Assembly: GCF_002776525.5 (NCBI RefSeq)
Contig: NC_045438.1
Coordinates: forward strand, 150,357,777 to 150,421,776
DNA: 64,000 nucleotides
From: Piliocolobus tephrosceles
Taxonomy: Eukaryota; Chordata; Mammalia; Primates; Cercopithecidae
Direction of reading: 5' to 3'
Positions 19,651 through 31,467 of this stretch are shown in pieces (within the stretch, counting starts at the first letter, position 1; the number at the start of each line of letters is the position of its first letter). The notes under the pieces were generated by a model. It did not search any database, was not told the DNA's origin, and saw only the letters and a list, made by a program, of their open reading frames with translations. Both the position numbers and the translations under genes were made by a program.

Positions 19651-19829
19651 ACCATGTTTATCCCAAGGAATTTTTCTAGACTATGTATTTCTTTCATTGA
19701 TAAAAGGGAAGTGGTATAGGTAGCTGGGTAGCTTGGAGAAGCTAGTCTAGAATTAAAGTGGTTTCTGGTGGGTTTGCGGAGTGATTCAACCAGTTACAAA
19801 GGATTATGGTGACTTTGTGGTAGTCTGGG

Positions 19830-20108
19830 TTGGAATTGCATGAAAAGCTTCATGTTCTCAACCACCACGTTTTCCATTTTCACCTAAGTACACGGGACTT
19901 TGCGGTGTTGAGGTTGCCTGATCTTCATGAGTCACATCCTTTGTCAAACGATGAAGAGTGGAGAAAACACAGCTCTGCAAGCTCTCCCATATCAAGTGAT
20001 AGCAGTGATGCCAGCTCCATCTGGAGGGAAGAGAATGAACTAAAAGTGTTCCTGGATCACTCACCTGATGGTGCACTTGGAGTGTTGTCAAACTCATCTT
20101 TGGGTTAA
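19830..20108 (+). other. Unidentified Ser/Asp-rich reading frame
   Basis: A 92-codon frame in sequence that matches no repeat I know. It has no ATG start (the first codon is TTG, and an in-frame TAG lies three codons upstream), so it is not a complete gene. Its composition looks protein-like: a hydrophobic/His-rich stretch (KLHVLNHHVFHFHLSTRD), then DEEWRKHSSASSPISSDSSD, then WREENELKVFLDHS, ending SSLG-stop. Possible explanations are a decayed retrocopy, an exon of an unannotated transcript, or chance. A young AluYR composite lies 36 bases downstream. I do not recognise a parent gene. Confidence 0.3.
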
Positions 20109-20143
20109 GTCTGCTTAATAATGGGTACATAAAGAAGCTTCTG

Positions 20144-20624
20144 GGCCGGGCGCGGTGGCTCAAGCCTGTAATCCCAGCACTTTGGGAGGCCGAGACGGGC
20201 GGATCACGAGGTCAGGAGATAGAGACCATCCTGGCTAACACGGTGAAACCCCATCTCTACTAAAAAAAACTACAAAAAACTAGCCGGGCGAGGTGGCGGC
20301 GCCTGTAGTCCCAGCTACCCGGGAGGCTGAGGCAGGAGAATGGCGTGAACCTGGGAGGCGGAGCTTGCAGTGGGCTGAGATCCGGCCACAGCACTCCAGC
20401 CTGGGTGACAGAGCGAGACTCTGTCTCAAAAAAAAAAAAAAAAAAAAAAAAAACAAAAACCCAGCCGGGGGAGGTGGCAGGCATCTGTAGTCCTAGCTAC
20501 TCGGGAGGCTGAGGCAGGAGAATGGCGTAAACCCGGGAGGCGGAGCTTGCAGTGAGCTGAGATCCGGCCACTGCACTCCAGCCTGGGCGACAGAGCCAGA
20601 CTCCGTCTCAAAAAAAAAAAAAAA
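20144..20624 (+). mobile_element. Composite AluYR insertion, one and a half units
   Basis: A complete AluYR (20144-20454) with a long poly(A) is followed at once by the second part of another Alu (from AGCCGGGGGAGGTGGC, ~20462) with its own poly(A). One AAAGAAGCTTCTG duplication (20131-20143 and 20625-20637) encloses the whole, so both parts behave as a single insertion or a post-insertion duplication. Confidence 0.92.
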
Positions 20625-20637
20625 AAAGAAGCTTCTG

Positions 20638-21120
20638 CCTTTCCCAGGAGCCATCCGTACAGCATGGACAGCCCAACCACAGACATTTGTTGACTAATAG
20701 GCTGCAAATTATAATATACAGTATACCCATTATGGTAGTTAAAAAGCAGCTCATATTTTTTTCTGCAAAAATAATATTATTTATAGGAGCTTAATTTCCT
20801 GACAAAGGACTTTGGTCAAATCAATCATTGGCTTCACTAACAATGTCACAAAAGTACCTACACTGAAAATTTGAAATCACTTATAAAATGATCAGATAAA
20901 ATTGTGTGTCAAGCCATAGAGTATTAGGACTGAAGAGAAACTTAGACATGTTTTTATTATGATGTCCTCAAATGACAACCGAGACCTACATATGCAAAAA
21001 GACTAGTCTAGGTCACACAGGTAGCTAAGAGCAGAACTAGGACTAGAAAATGGACCTTTCCATATTCCACATTAACCTCTCTAGTGGGAAAAGATCTAAA
21101 AGTCAGAGGCTGGGGATAAA
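20638..21120. other. Unique intergenic sequence
   Basis: No gene recognised; AT-rich. Confidence 0.55.
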
Positions 21121-21208
21121 CACACATACACACACACGCACACATACACACACACACGCACACATACACACACATACATACACACACATACACACACACA
21201 CACACACA
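21121..21208. repeat. (CA)n microsatellite with CG/TA interruptions
   Basis: About 88 bases of CACA with ACGCACACATAC motifs repeated in register, indicating internal duplication of a ~20-bp unit. Likely polymorphic. Confidence 0.95.
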
Positions 21209-21314
21209 TGTTGGTGCTTGATATTTTACTTGCCCCCCACATCCCAACTAGTTCCCCCTACTACCCTTCCCAGCCTCTTATACCATCTTTCTATTCTCTA
21301 TCTTCATAGGTTCA

Positions 21315-22795
21315 ATTTAAAAAAATTTTAGCTCCCACAGGTACATGAGAATATGCAATGTTTGACTTTTGTTGTGCCTGACTTATTTCACTTGACATAG
21401 TGATCTCCAGTTCCATCCACGTTGTTGCAGATGACAGGATCTCGTTCTTTTTTATGGCTGAATGGTACTCCACTGTGTATATGTGCCACATTTTCTTTAT
21501 CCATTCATCTGTAGACAGACACTTAGGTTCCTTCCAAATGTTATCTATTATGTATAGTGCTGCAATAAACATGAGAGTGCAGATATCTCTTTGAAATACT
21601 GATTTCCGTTTTGGGGTGTATATACCTAGGAGTGGGATTGCTGGATTGTATGGTAGCTCTATTTTTACTTTTCTTATTTATTTTTATTTTGTGAGACGGA
21701 GTCTTGCTCTGTCACCCAGGCTGGAGTGCAGTGGCGTGATCTCAGCTTATTGCAAGCTCTGCCTCCCAGGTTCAAGCAATTCTTCTGCCTCAGTCTCTCT
21801 AGTAGCTGGGACTACAGGCATGCACCACCATGCCTGGCTAATTTTTGTATTTTTAGTAGAGACGGGGTTTCACCATATTGGTCAGGCTGGTCTCGAACTC
21901 CTGACCTCGTGATCGGCCCGCCTCAGCCTCCCAAAGTGCTGGGATTACAGGCGTGAGCCACTGCGCCCAGGCCCTATTTTTAGTTTTCTAAGGAACCTCC
22001 AAACTGTTCTCTATAGCAGTTGCACAATTTACCTTCCCACCAACACTGCATGAGGGTTCCTTTTTCTCTACATCCTCTCCAGCCATTTTAACTGGGGCGA
22101 GATGATCTCTCATTGTAGTTTTGATTTGTGTTTTTCTGATGAGCAATGATATTGAGAAACTTTTCATGTACCTGTTTGCTATTTGTGTATCTTCTTTTGA
22201 GAAATCAGATCTTCTGCCCATTTTCAGATCTTTTGCCCATTTTTAGATCAGATTATTAGATTGTTTTTCCTATGGCAAAAGCTTTCTAACTTGATGTAAT
22301 CCCATTTGTCCATTTCTGCTTTGGTTGCTGGTGCCTGTGGGGTATTACTCAAGAAGTCTTTGCCCAGTCCAACATCCTGGAGAGTTTGCTCAGTGTTTTC
22401 TTATAGCAGCTTCCTAGTTTGAAGTCTTAGATTTAAGTCTTTAATCCATTCTGATTTGATGTTTGTATGTGGTGAGAGATAGGGGTCTAGTTTCATTTTT
22501 CTGCATATGGATATCCAGTGTTCCTGGCATCATTTATTGAAGACACTGTTCTTTCCCCAGTGTATGTTCTTGGAATCTTTGTTGGAAATGAGTTCACTGT
22601 AGGTGCCTGTATTTATTTCTGGGTTCTCTATTTTGTTCCACTGGTTTATGTATCTGTTTTTATGCCAGTGCCATGCTGTTTTGGTTACTGTAGTATAAAT
22701 TGAAGTCAGGTAATGTGATTCCTCCAGTTTTGTTCTTTTTGGCTAGGATACCTTTGGCTATTCTGAGTCTTTCGTGGTTCCATATATATATACTA
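21315..22795 (-). mobile_element. L1 ORF2 3' portion, antisense, split by an Alu
   Basis: Reading the minus strand gives degenerate ORF2 C-terminal sequence such as WHIYTVEYHSAIKKNEIL and TWMELE. After the Alu the match continues through 'gctggattgtatggtagctc' and 'ctctccagccatttt' to 'ggctaggatacctttgg'. Stops and frameshifts are present; inactive. The 5' part is missing. Confidence 0.9.
21676..21972 (-). mobile_element. AluS/Y, antisense, inserted in L1
   Basis: Full length, flanked by CTATTTTTACTTTTCT and CTATTTTTAGTTTTCT, a 16-bp target duplication inside the L1, so it is younger than the L1. Confidence 0.94.
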
Positions 22796-23622
22796 GTGTT
22801 TCTTTTTCAGGTGGCATCCAGGTTTGTATGCATGCGGGCCCGAGAGAACACTGTAGTATTTCCAAGTTAACCAATTAGACCATAATCATGAGGCCAGACT
22901 TTTTACTCATTGCATAAATAGGGCCTAATCAGTCCAATATCCTAAGAATCAGTTCCTACAGGGGCCAGATAACTTCATTCGTGGCCATCAAATGTATTCC
23001 AGCAGTGCCTGTCCTTGTTATAGAAAGAGGCCTTTGGTTACAAGGAGTGTGGTTAAAGAACTTAAACAAAACTAACATTTTCATAATACTCATACATGGT
23101 TTCACAAAGCTGTTAATTTATGTGATCCTAACATTTCTTGAAGTAGACAGGGCGGGTTTTACTAAGCTGACTTTACAGGAGAAGAAGCTGAGATCCACAG
23201 GGATGGAGTGACTTGCCCAAGGTTACCCAGCCAACGCCTGGCGCTTTAGGTTGGAAGAGGGCAGCTATTTTTAAAAATCTCTCCCAAGTACATCTGTTTT
23301 ACAGCCAGGGTTGGGTAGCACTGCTCTAGAGAATAAACAAATATCCCAACCATCCCTTCGTGGCATTTATAGTTATCATGCATATCAAGCCCTAGGTAAT
23401 GTTCTTTGGGAAGAATATTGTCACCCCTCTCGTTTCAGAACCTCAGCTCATAACGTAGGCTGGGTCCTGTCAATTTCGGAGTGTCACAGGATCCACACAA
23501 TGGTCCCTACTTAGAGGTACTGTGGAGAGACACCTATTTACATGACAAAAGCAAGGGTCTCAGGGGAACACTTGGCGATGGGGGTCAGGTTCTGCTATTT
23601 CCCTTAAACCAAATGTCTTTGG

Positions 23623-23653
<31 letters not shown>

Positions 23654-23797
23654 GTTTTTAAATGAAATGTTCTTATTTTCAGAAATCCGTGAATGTAGTT
23701 CTTTGGCTGTCTGGCACACAGTGCTCTGCAGCTCTCTGATCTAATGCCAGAGTGTTGTGTCCAGTTTAACCCGTAAGGTGGGGAGGAACTTTAACAG
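22796..23797. other. Mostly unique intergenic sequence with a MIR relic
   Basis: No gene recognised. A reversed MIR is visible at about 23120-23245 ('GGAGAAGAAGCTGAGATCC', 'GTGACTTGCCCAAGGTTAC'). A GTTT/GTTTT tract lies at 23625-23658. Confidence 0.55.
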
Positions 23798-23806
23798 CCA
23801 TGTGCC

Positions 23807-24098
23807 CACCGGGCATGGAGGCTCACACCTGTAATCCCAGCACTTTGGGAGGCCAAGGCAGGCAGATTGCTTGAGCTCGAGAGTTTGAGACCAAACTGGC
23901 CAACATGGTGAAACCTCATCTCTACTAAAAATACAAAAATTAGCGGGGCGTGGTGGCAGGCACCTGTAATCCCAGCTACTCTAGAGGCTGAGGCAGGAGA
24001 ATCGCTTGAACCTGGGCGACAGAAGTTGCAGTGAGCCGAGATCGCACCACTGTACTCCAGCCTGGGCGACAGAGCGAGACTCCGTCTCCAAAAAAAAA
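23807..24098 (+). mobile_element. AluS, sense
   Basis: Starts CACCGGGCATGGAGGC and ends in a short poly(A). CCATGTGCC is duplicated at 23798-23806 and 24100-24108. Confidence 0.93.
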
Positions 24099-24108
24099 TC
24101 CATGTGCC

Positions 24109-24818
24109 AAATGGCAGAAGCCTAGCCTGTAAGAGGACACTCTTTCCAAACACTGAGACCCCAGAGTTTTCTTCTATTTTTCTCTCTTACGTGCCTTCGA
24201 CTTGGGAGTCATTTCTTTGGAATTTTCCCCCTGAATTATCCCCCTGAAGAGAAGCAACACCTGCTCTTTGTGGAATTGGAAAATGCAGATAAGCATATAG
24301 ACATTTAATCACTTTTAATTAGACAAAACTGCTACCATTTTTGAATTTAGTTGACTCTCATCACTATGAAATTCGTATTCCTGAAAATCATTTCACATAC
24401 ACAAATTTTGTGAAGCAGTGCATGTATCACATAAACTTCAAATTTTCTACCGAAAAGTAAATTTTAGTGGCATTTAATTGAAGTTCAATTTTGGAAATTC
24501 CAAAACATGGGATACAGAACTCTCAGAGAGAGACAGACAGCGGAGATTGATTTACCAAATATTCCATTCGCCTTCCACAGTTCCTAGCTCCTTGCAGTTT
24601 AATTGCAAGGGGCAATGTGATAAGCTCTTGCTGTGAACCCAATTTTTGTGAAGTGATGAGAACAAAGAAGAAGAAAGTGATGAAGATACAAATAAAATTC
24701 GAGGTTAAGCAGAAGTCTCAAGTGTCATAATGAAAGTGTCATAATCTACACAGGGAAAATCCTGTATATAAGTTTTACACAAGTAAAATTTACATGAATT
24801 CTACTTAAGCTCCTAATC
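24109..24818. other. Unique intergenic sequence
   Basis: No gene or named repeat recognised. A short direct repeat AAGTGTCATAAT occurs twice at about 24719-24744. Confidence 0.5.
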
Positions 24819-25121
24819 TTTTTTTTTTTTTTTTTTTTTTTTTTGAGATGGAGTTTTGCTCTTGTCACCCAGGCTGGAGTGCAATGGTGCGATCTCGGTT
24901 CACTGCAATCTCTGCCTCCTGGGTTCAATCTATTCTCCTGCCTCAGCCTCCAGAGTAGCTGGGATTACAGGCATATGCCACCACGCCCCACTAATTTTTG
25001 TATTTTTAGTAGAGACGAGGTTTCACCATGTTGGCTGGTCTCAAACTCCTGACCTCAGGTGATCCGCCCGCCTGGCCTCCCAAAGTGCTGGGATTACAGG
25101 TGTAGGCCACCACGCCTGGCC
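24819..25121 (-). mobile_element. AluS, antisense
   Basis: A 25-base poly(T) head, then a complete Alu with a small deletion in 'catgttggctggtctc'; ends CGCCTGGCC. Confidence 0.93.
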
Positions 25122-25789
25122 AATAAAAATTACTTTCTTTATCCCTTTTAATGCTTTTTGTCTTGAATTTAACTTTGATATTAATATAATTGCTTTCCAT
25201 CTTTTCAATATCAAAGTTTGCATGATAACCGGGAAAATTCAGTTTAGTGTATGTACTCAGGATATTTTTTTCACCAGTCATGGGATTCATTTGTTATTGC
25301 TGCTGGACAAAGGGTGGAGAGCTCTATAAATATGTGAACTCAAACATTAGCAGCAGAGCTGTGAGCTGCATGGGACCCAGTGTGACTTGTGCAGTAGGAT
25401 CAAAGCAGCCTCCTGCTCCAATTTCTTCCCATCAGCCATTTATGCCCTCTACCCAGCTTGCTTTCTGATGAGCAAGGTGTTCCAAAATAAACCTCAGCAG
25501 AACGACTTTTCTTCCTAGATATACAACTGTGTGTAGTCTATTTCTGTTTTCGAACCACTGAATGATATGCCTGGAGTGATTGTGAAATTGATGATACAGG
25601 AGGCCAATTCCATCACATTTTGGAGTGAATTTCCTTAAGGCCAGACCAGTTCTCCCTGGTAGACACTAAAATATAAATTGTAAAATTATCACTTCCTCTA
25701 TTCTAATGAATACATAAATGCTTTACATGTACTCGTTAAACTTGCTAGAACTATCTGCACAACTAAAACAGATGAGGATATCCAAATGC
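25122..25789. other. Unique intergenic sequence
   Basis: No gene recognised. Part may be old repeat. Confidence 0.45.
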
Positions 25790-26019
25790 ATTTCTTTAAT
25801 TATCTATGTTTATCAATTTACATTTTTTGAAGGGGAGGGTAATATCTTCGTCAGGTTTTGGCATTAGGGTTATATGCTGGTTTTACAAAATGAGTTAGGA
25901 AGTGCTCCCTCCTTTATTTTCTGAAAGATTTTGTGTATCATTAATATAACTTCTTAAACATTTGATAGAATTCACTAGTGAAATGTTGTGGTCAAGACCT
26001 TTCTTGGTTAAAAGGTTTC

Positions 26020-26021
<2 letters not shown>

Positions 26022-26051
<30 letters not shown>

Positions 26052-26339
26052 AAAGGATCTCACTGTGTCACACAACTGGAGTGCAGTGGTGTGATCTCAG
26101 CTCTCTGCAACCTCCACCTCCCAGGCTCAAGCAATCCTCCCACCTCAACCCCTCGAGTAGCTCAGACTCCAGGCACATGCCACCATGCCTGGCGAATTTT
26201 TTGTATTTTTGTAGAGACGGGGTTTTGCCATCTTGCCCAGGCTGGTCGCCAACTCCTGGGCTCAAGTGCTCAAGTGATCCTCCTGCCTCAGCCACCCAAA
26301 GTTCTGGGATTTATAGGTGTGTGCCACTGCACCCAGCCA
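26022..26339 (-). mobile_element. AluJ, antisense, in L1
   Basis: A 27-base poly(T) head; GCACCCAGCC end. It contains a CTCAAGTG direct doubling near 26262-26278. Confidence 0.9.
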
Positions 26340-26593
26340 CAGTTTTTTAATTATTAATTTAATTTCTTACATATATATATGGCAATTCAGATTTTTTGCT
26401 TCATGTCGTGTCAGCTTTGTAGCTAGTATTTTTCAAGGAATTTGTCCATTTAATTTAAGTTGTTGACAATAACGTTAAAATATGCCCCATTTTATCCTTT
26501 AAATGTCTGTAGGCTGTATAGTGGTAACTATTTGCTCATTCTTGATATTGGTAATACGTATTTTCTCTCTTTCTGTTTTTTGTTTAGTTTTGC

Positions 26594-26884
26594 TTTGTTT
26601 TGTTTTTAGATGGAGTCTCGCTCTTACCCTCAGGCTGGAGTGCAGTGGCACAATCTTAGCTCACTGTAACCTCCACCTCCCGGGTTCAAGCAATTCTCCT
26701 GCCTCAGCCTCCCAAGTAGCTGGGACTACAGGCACATGCCACCACGCCCAGCTAATTTTGTGTTTTAGTAGAAATGATTTCACCATGTTGTCCAGGCTGG
26801 TTTTGAACTCCTGACCTGAAGTAATCCACCCGCCATGGCCTCCCAAAGTGCTGAGATTACAGGTGTGAGCCACTGTTCCTAGCC
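26594..26884 (-). mobile_element. AluS, antisense, in L1
   Basis: GTTTTGTTTTTAGATGG head and TTCCTAGCC end. The 'tagagacggggtttcac' segment is shortened. Confidence 0.92.
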
Positions 26885-27317
26885 ATCCCTCTTTATTTTT
26901 CTTGATCTGTCTAGCTAGGGGTTTACTGATTTTCCTCACAATTTCAAAGAACCAGCTTTTGGCTTTACCATGTTTCTCAATTATTTGTCTGCCTTCTATT
27001 TTGTTGATTCCTCTTCTTCTTATTATTATTTTTTTCCTATTTACTTTAGATTATGTGTAGTTTTTCTAGCTTCTTAAGGTAGAAATGTAGGATATTGATT
27101 TTAGACCTTTATTCCTTTCCAATGTAAGCACTAAAAGCTAGGAATTTCCCTCTCAGTGCAGATTTAGCAGCATCCCAGATATTTTGATATGTGTATTTTT
27201 ATTATCATTTGGTTCAAACATTTTTTAGTTTCTTTTTACATTTCTTAATTGACTCATGAATTATTTCAAAATATGGTATTTAATTTCTAAACATTTGGCA
27301 TTTTCTATTTATTTTAG

Positions 27318-27613
27318 TTTATTTTTTTGAGACGGAGTTTCACTCTTACTGGGCAGCCTAGAGTTCAGTGTCACAACCTCAGCTCACTGCAACATCCACC
27401 TCACAGGTTCAAGTGATTCTCCTGCCTCAGCCTCCAGAGTAGCTGGGATTACAGGCACCCGCCACCATGCCCAGCTAATTTTTTGTATTTTTATTAGAGA
27501 CGCGGTTTCACCATGTTGGCCAGGTTGATCTCAAACTCCTGATCTCAGGTGATCCACCCACCTTGGCCTCCCAAAGTGCTGGGATTACAGATGTCAGCCA
27601 CCACGTCCAGCCA
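27318..27613 (-). mobile_element. AluS, antisense, in L1
   Basis: ATTTTTTTGAGACGGAG head, CACGTCCAGCC end, flanked by similar ATTTGGCATTTT and ATTTGGTATTTT. Confidence 0.92.
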
Positions 27614-28013
27614 TATTTGGTATTTTTCTAGATTTCATATTTGTTTTACAGTCTGGAAGATGGTCTATTTTGTTCAACATACTATGTGCACTTGAAAGAA
27701 TATATATTATGTAGGTGATAGTGTCTATAAATAGTAATTTAGGCCAATGTGGTTGATAGTATTGTTTATTTCACTTGTGTTTTCACTAATTCTTTTGTCT
27801 AGTTCTTCTATCATTTGCTAAGAAGAGATGTTAAAATCTGTAGTAATGATTATGGAATGTCTGTTACTCCCTTTAATTCTGTCCATTTTTGCCCTATATA
27901 TTTTGAAGTTCTATTTTTAGGCACACACACAATAATGTGCACAATTGCAAGTATGATTGCAATGACTTCCTGATAAATTGATATTTTCATGTCATGTTTA
28001 TGTTTATTTTTAT

Positions 28014-28304
28014 TTAAAAATTGAGACAGGGTCTTGCTCCGTCTCCCAGGCTAAAGTGCAGTGGTATGTTCATGGCTCACTGTAGCCTTGACCTCCTGTG
28101 CTCAAGTGATCCTCTCACTTCAACCTCCTGAATAGCTGGGATTGCAGACATGCACCACCATACCTGGCTAATTTTTAAAATTTTTTTGTAGAAATGGGGG
28201 CTTGCTGTGTTTCCCAGGCTTATCTCAAACTCCTGGACTCAAATGATCCATCTGCCTCTGCCTCCCAAAGCGGTGGAATTACAGGCCTGAAGCAGCAGTT
28301 TCAG
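28014..28304 (-). mobile_element. AluJ, antisense, in L1
   Basis: TTAAAAATTGAGACAGGG head. Heavily diverged, ending around GTTTCAGCC. Confidence 0.87.
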
Positions 28305-28819
28305 CCAACTCTTTTATGAACTGTCCCCCTTTATCTCTGACAATATTCTTTGCCTTGAAGTTTATTATCTGATGTTAATATGGCCACTCTCCTTGCATGG
28401 TAGATGTATATTTTTCATCAATTTACTTTCAATCTATGTCTTTATTTTTAAATTGCATTTCTTGTAGAAAGCATACAATGGGGTTTTGCTTCTTAAAAAC
28501 CCATTCTGACAGTCTCTGTCTTTTAACTGTATTATTTCATCCGTTAATATTTAATGTAATTCTTGATAGGGTTGGATTTCAAGCTACCATTTTATTGTTT
28601 GCTTTCTGTTTATCCCCTCTGCTTTTTTCCTCTATTCTTTCTTCCCTATCTTCTTGTAGATTAGTTGGATATATTTCAGAATTCTGTTTTAATTCATCTA
28701 TAGCATTTTTAGCCATACTTTTCTGCATTATTTTCAGTGGTTGATCTAGAAAATTTAATATGTATTCTTAAACAGTCTACTTGGAATATTGCCACTTCAT
28801 ATTTTTGTTGTTGTTGTTT

Positions 28820-29113
28820 GTTCTGTTTTTTTGAGATGGAGTTTTGCTCTTGTTGCCCAGGCTGGAGTGCAATGGTGCAATCTCGGCTCACCGCAACTTC
28901 TGCCTCCCGGGTTCAAGTGATTCTCCTGCCTCAGCCTCCCAAGTAGCTGAGATAACAGGCATGTGCCACCACGCACGGCTAATTTTGTATTTTTAGTAGA
29001 GAAGGGGTTTCTCCATGTTGGTCAGGCTGGTCTTGAGCTCCTGACCTCAGGTGATCCACTCACCTCAGCCTCCCAAAGTGCTGGGATTACAGGCATGAGC
29101 CACCACATCTGGC
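28820..29113 (-). mobile_element. AluS, antisense, in L1
   Basis: GTTTTTTTGAGATGG head, CCACATCTGGC end, flanked by ACTTCAT on both sides. Confidence 0.92.
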
Positions 29114-31134
29114 ACTACTTCATGTTAATGCAAAAAACTTGTAATTATACAGGTCTTTTTATGCCCAATTTTTACACTTTATATGACACCTGTTTTACAT
29201 ATAAACCTTCCAAGACAATGTTACAATTTTTACTTTAAAGATTCATATGTGTGTAGTTCTTTTCAATTAGAAGAAAAGAGTCTTTTATATTTATTCAGAC
29301 ATTCATGATTTCTGGGGCTCTTCATTCATTCCTGAAGACCTGTGTTTCCAACTAATACCATTTTCCTTCAGCCTGAAGAATTTTCTTAAACATTTTTTTC
29401 TAGTGTAAATCTGTTAACAACAAATCCTTTTGATTTTCTTTTATTTGGACATGTCCTTATTTTGCCTTCTTCCTTGAAAAAAAAATTTCTGGATATAGAA
29501 TCCTGGCATTCCATTTTATCTTTGAGCACTTTGAAGATGTTCCACTACCTCCTAGCCTCCACTGTGTCTAATAAGCAGTTATTGCAATTTGAATAGTTGT
29601 TTTCCTCTTTGTAATGTGTCTTCACCTTGCCTGTTTTCAGAATTTTTTTCTTTATATTTAAATTTCAGCAGTTTTACTGTGAGGTGTTTGATGTGGTTTT
29701 CCTTATATTTATCCTGTTTGAGATTTCACTGATTTCCTTGAAACTGTAAATTTATGTCTTTCATAAAATATGGGAAGTTTTGGGCCATCGTTTCTTCAAA
29801 TACGTTTTCTGCCCCATTCTCTCTCACTTTTTCTCCTGGGTCTCTAACCATACATACATTAGATCTTTTGATATTATCCTACAGGTCCTTGATTCTGTTC
29901 TTTTTTTTTTAAGTCTATTTTCTCTCTCTTGTTCCAAGTGGATAGTCTCATTTATCCATTCTCAAGTTCATCAACTTTTACTTTGTTGTCTCCTGTCTGC
30001 CGATAAGCCTATGCAGTGAATTTCTATTTTAGATGTTATAATTTTATTTCTAGAATTTTTATTTTGTTCTTTATTGTTTCTATTTTGCTACTAAAATTTC
30101 CATCCATGCATTCATTATAAGCATATTTTCTTTTATGTCATAGCATAGTTAAAATGACTGCTTTAAATTTCTTGTTTGATAATTCCAACATCTGGATTAC
30201 TCAGGGTTGATCTCAGTTGATAATCTTGTCTCTTGAAAATGGATCACATTTTTCTGTTTTTTTTTTTCATATTTTGATTCACTTTGAATTATATTCTGAA
30301 TATTGCGAATGTTGTGCTGTAGAGACTCTTAATTCTGATATATTACTTCTAAGATTGTCAGACTTTTTGTTTGTCAGTTTGTTGTAACAGACAATTAACT
30401 GGATTGGACTCAAAATACAAATTACGTTTTTTAATTATTGGCTTAAGTTTCCATTCAATTCTTTTCTCCTTAGGTAGGTTGCTTAAATTTTGCCTGGTGA
30501 ACATGTAGTTTAGGGATCAACTAGAGATTTGGGCAGAGTTTACGTACCCACAAAATTTGAGGCATACTCCCTGACTCTTTCCTCTTCAGAACTTCTCTTT
30601 CACTTTCTGGCAGTGCTCTGATTAACAGACCAAATAACTAAAGGTTTTCTATTGACGTTTTAGCCACACTGCAGGATACAGACTGGGACAAGTCCCAAGG
30701 GTAGAAGCCATGAAAATGGGAAAACTTATTTGATTTCATTCGGATGTTTGTCCCCACCAAATTTCACATTGAAATGTGATCTCCAATGTTGGAGGTGGGG
30801 CTTAGTGGGGGATGTTGGATAATAGGGGCAGATTCTCTCATGAATAGCTTAGCACCATTCTCACAGTAATGAATGAGCTTTCACTCTGAGTTCATACAAG
30901 ATCTGGTTATTTAAAATTTAAAAGAGTGTGGCACCTCCTCCCTCTCCTTCTTGCTCCTGCTCTTCTCATGCAATGCACTTGCTCCTTCTTCACCTTCCAC
31001 CATGGTTGGAAGCTTCCTGAGGCTCTTGGCAGAAGCTGAGCAGATGCCAGTGCCATGCTTCCATGCTTCCTGTAGAGCCTGTAGAACTGTGAACTGATTA
31101 AATCTCCTTTCTTTATAAATAACTCAGAAGTTTT

Positions 31135-31458
31135 GTTGTTGTTTGTTGTTGTTGTTGTTGTTGTTGTTCTTGTTTAGACAGGATCTCGCCCTGTTGCCCA
31201 GGCTGGAGTGCAGTGGCGTGATCTCAGCTCACTGCAACTTCCACCTCCCAGGTTCAAGTGATTTTCATGCCTCAGCCTCCCGAGTAGCCGGGATTACAGG
31301 TGCCCACCACCATGCCCAGCTAATTTTGTATTTTTAGTAGAGATGGGGTTTCACCATGTTGGCCAGACTGGTCTTGAAGTCCTGCCCTCAAGTGATCCAC
31401 CCACCTTCGCCTCCCAAATTGGTGGGATTATAGGGATGAGCCACACCACCTCATCACA
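31135..31458 (-). mobile_element. AluS, antisense, (TTG)n head, in LTR
   Basis: A GTTGTTGTT tract of about 35 bases replaces the usual poly(T). Full Alu body ending near CACCTCATC. Confidence 0.92.
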
Positions 31459-31467
31459 AAGGTATTT

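Larger units (their letters stand above)
25790..30640 (-). mobile_element. Long old L1 (L1M-type), antisense, broken by five Alus
   Basis: Between the Alus the sequence follows reversed L1 order: 'GGTTATATGCTGGTTTTACA', 'tttatcctttaaatgtctgtagg', 'gcctatatattttgaagttc', 'attatctgatgttaatatggcc', then upstream L1 sequence such as 'ggatatagaatcctggcattcc', 'cactttgaagatgttccactacc' and 'tttcttcaaatacgttttctg'. Divergence is high and no open ORF1 or ORF2 frame survives. The boundaries are approximate, and more than one L1 could be joined here. Confidence 0.75.

Noticed and set aside
21008..21247. VCVCVC-type open frame
   Set aside because: Direct translation of the CA/TG microsatellite, as are those at 31874 and 57495.
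21312..22795. Possible reverse transcriptase gene
   Set aside because: Recognisable L1 ORF2 C-terminus, but broken by stops, frameshifts and an Alu; a dead L1 fragment.
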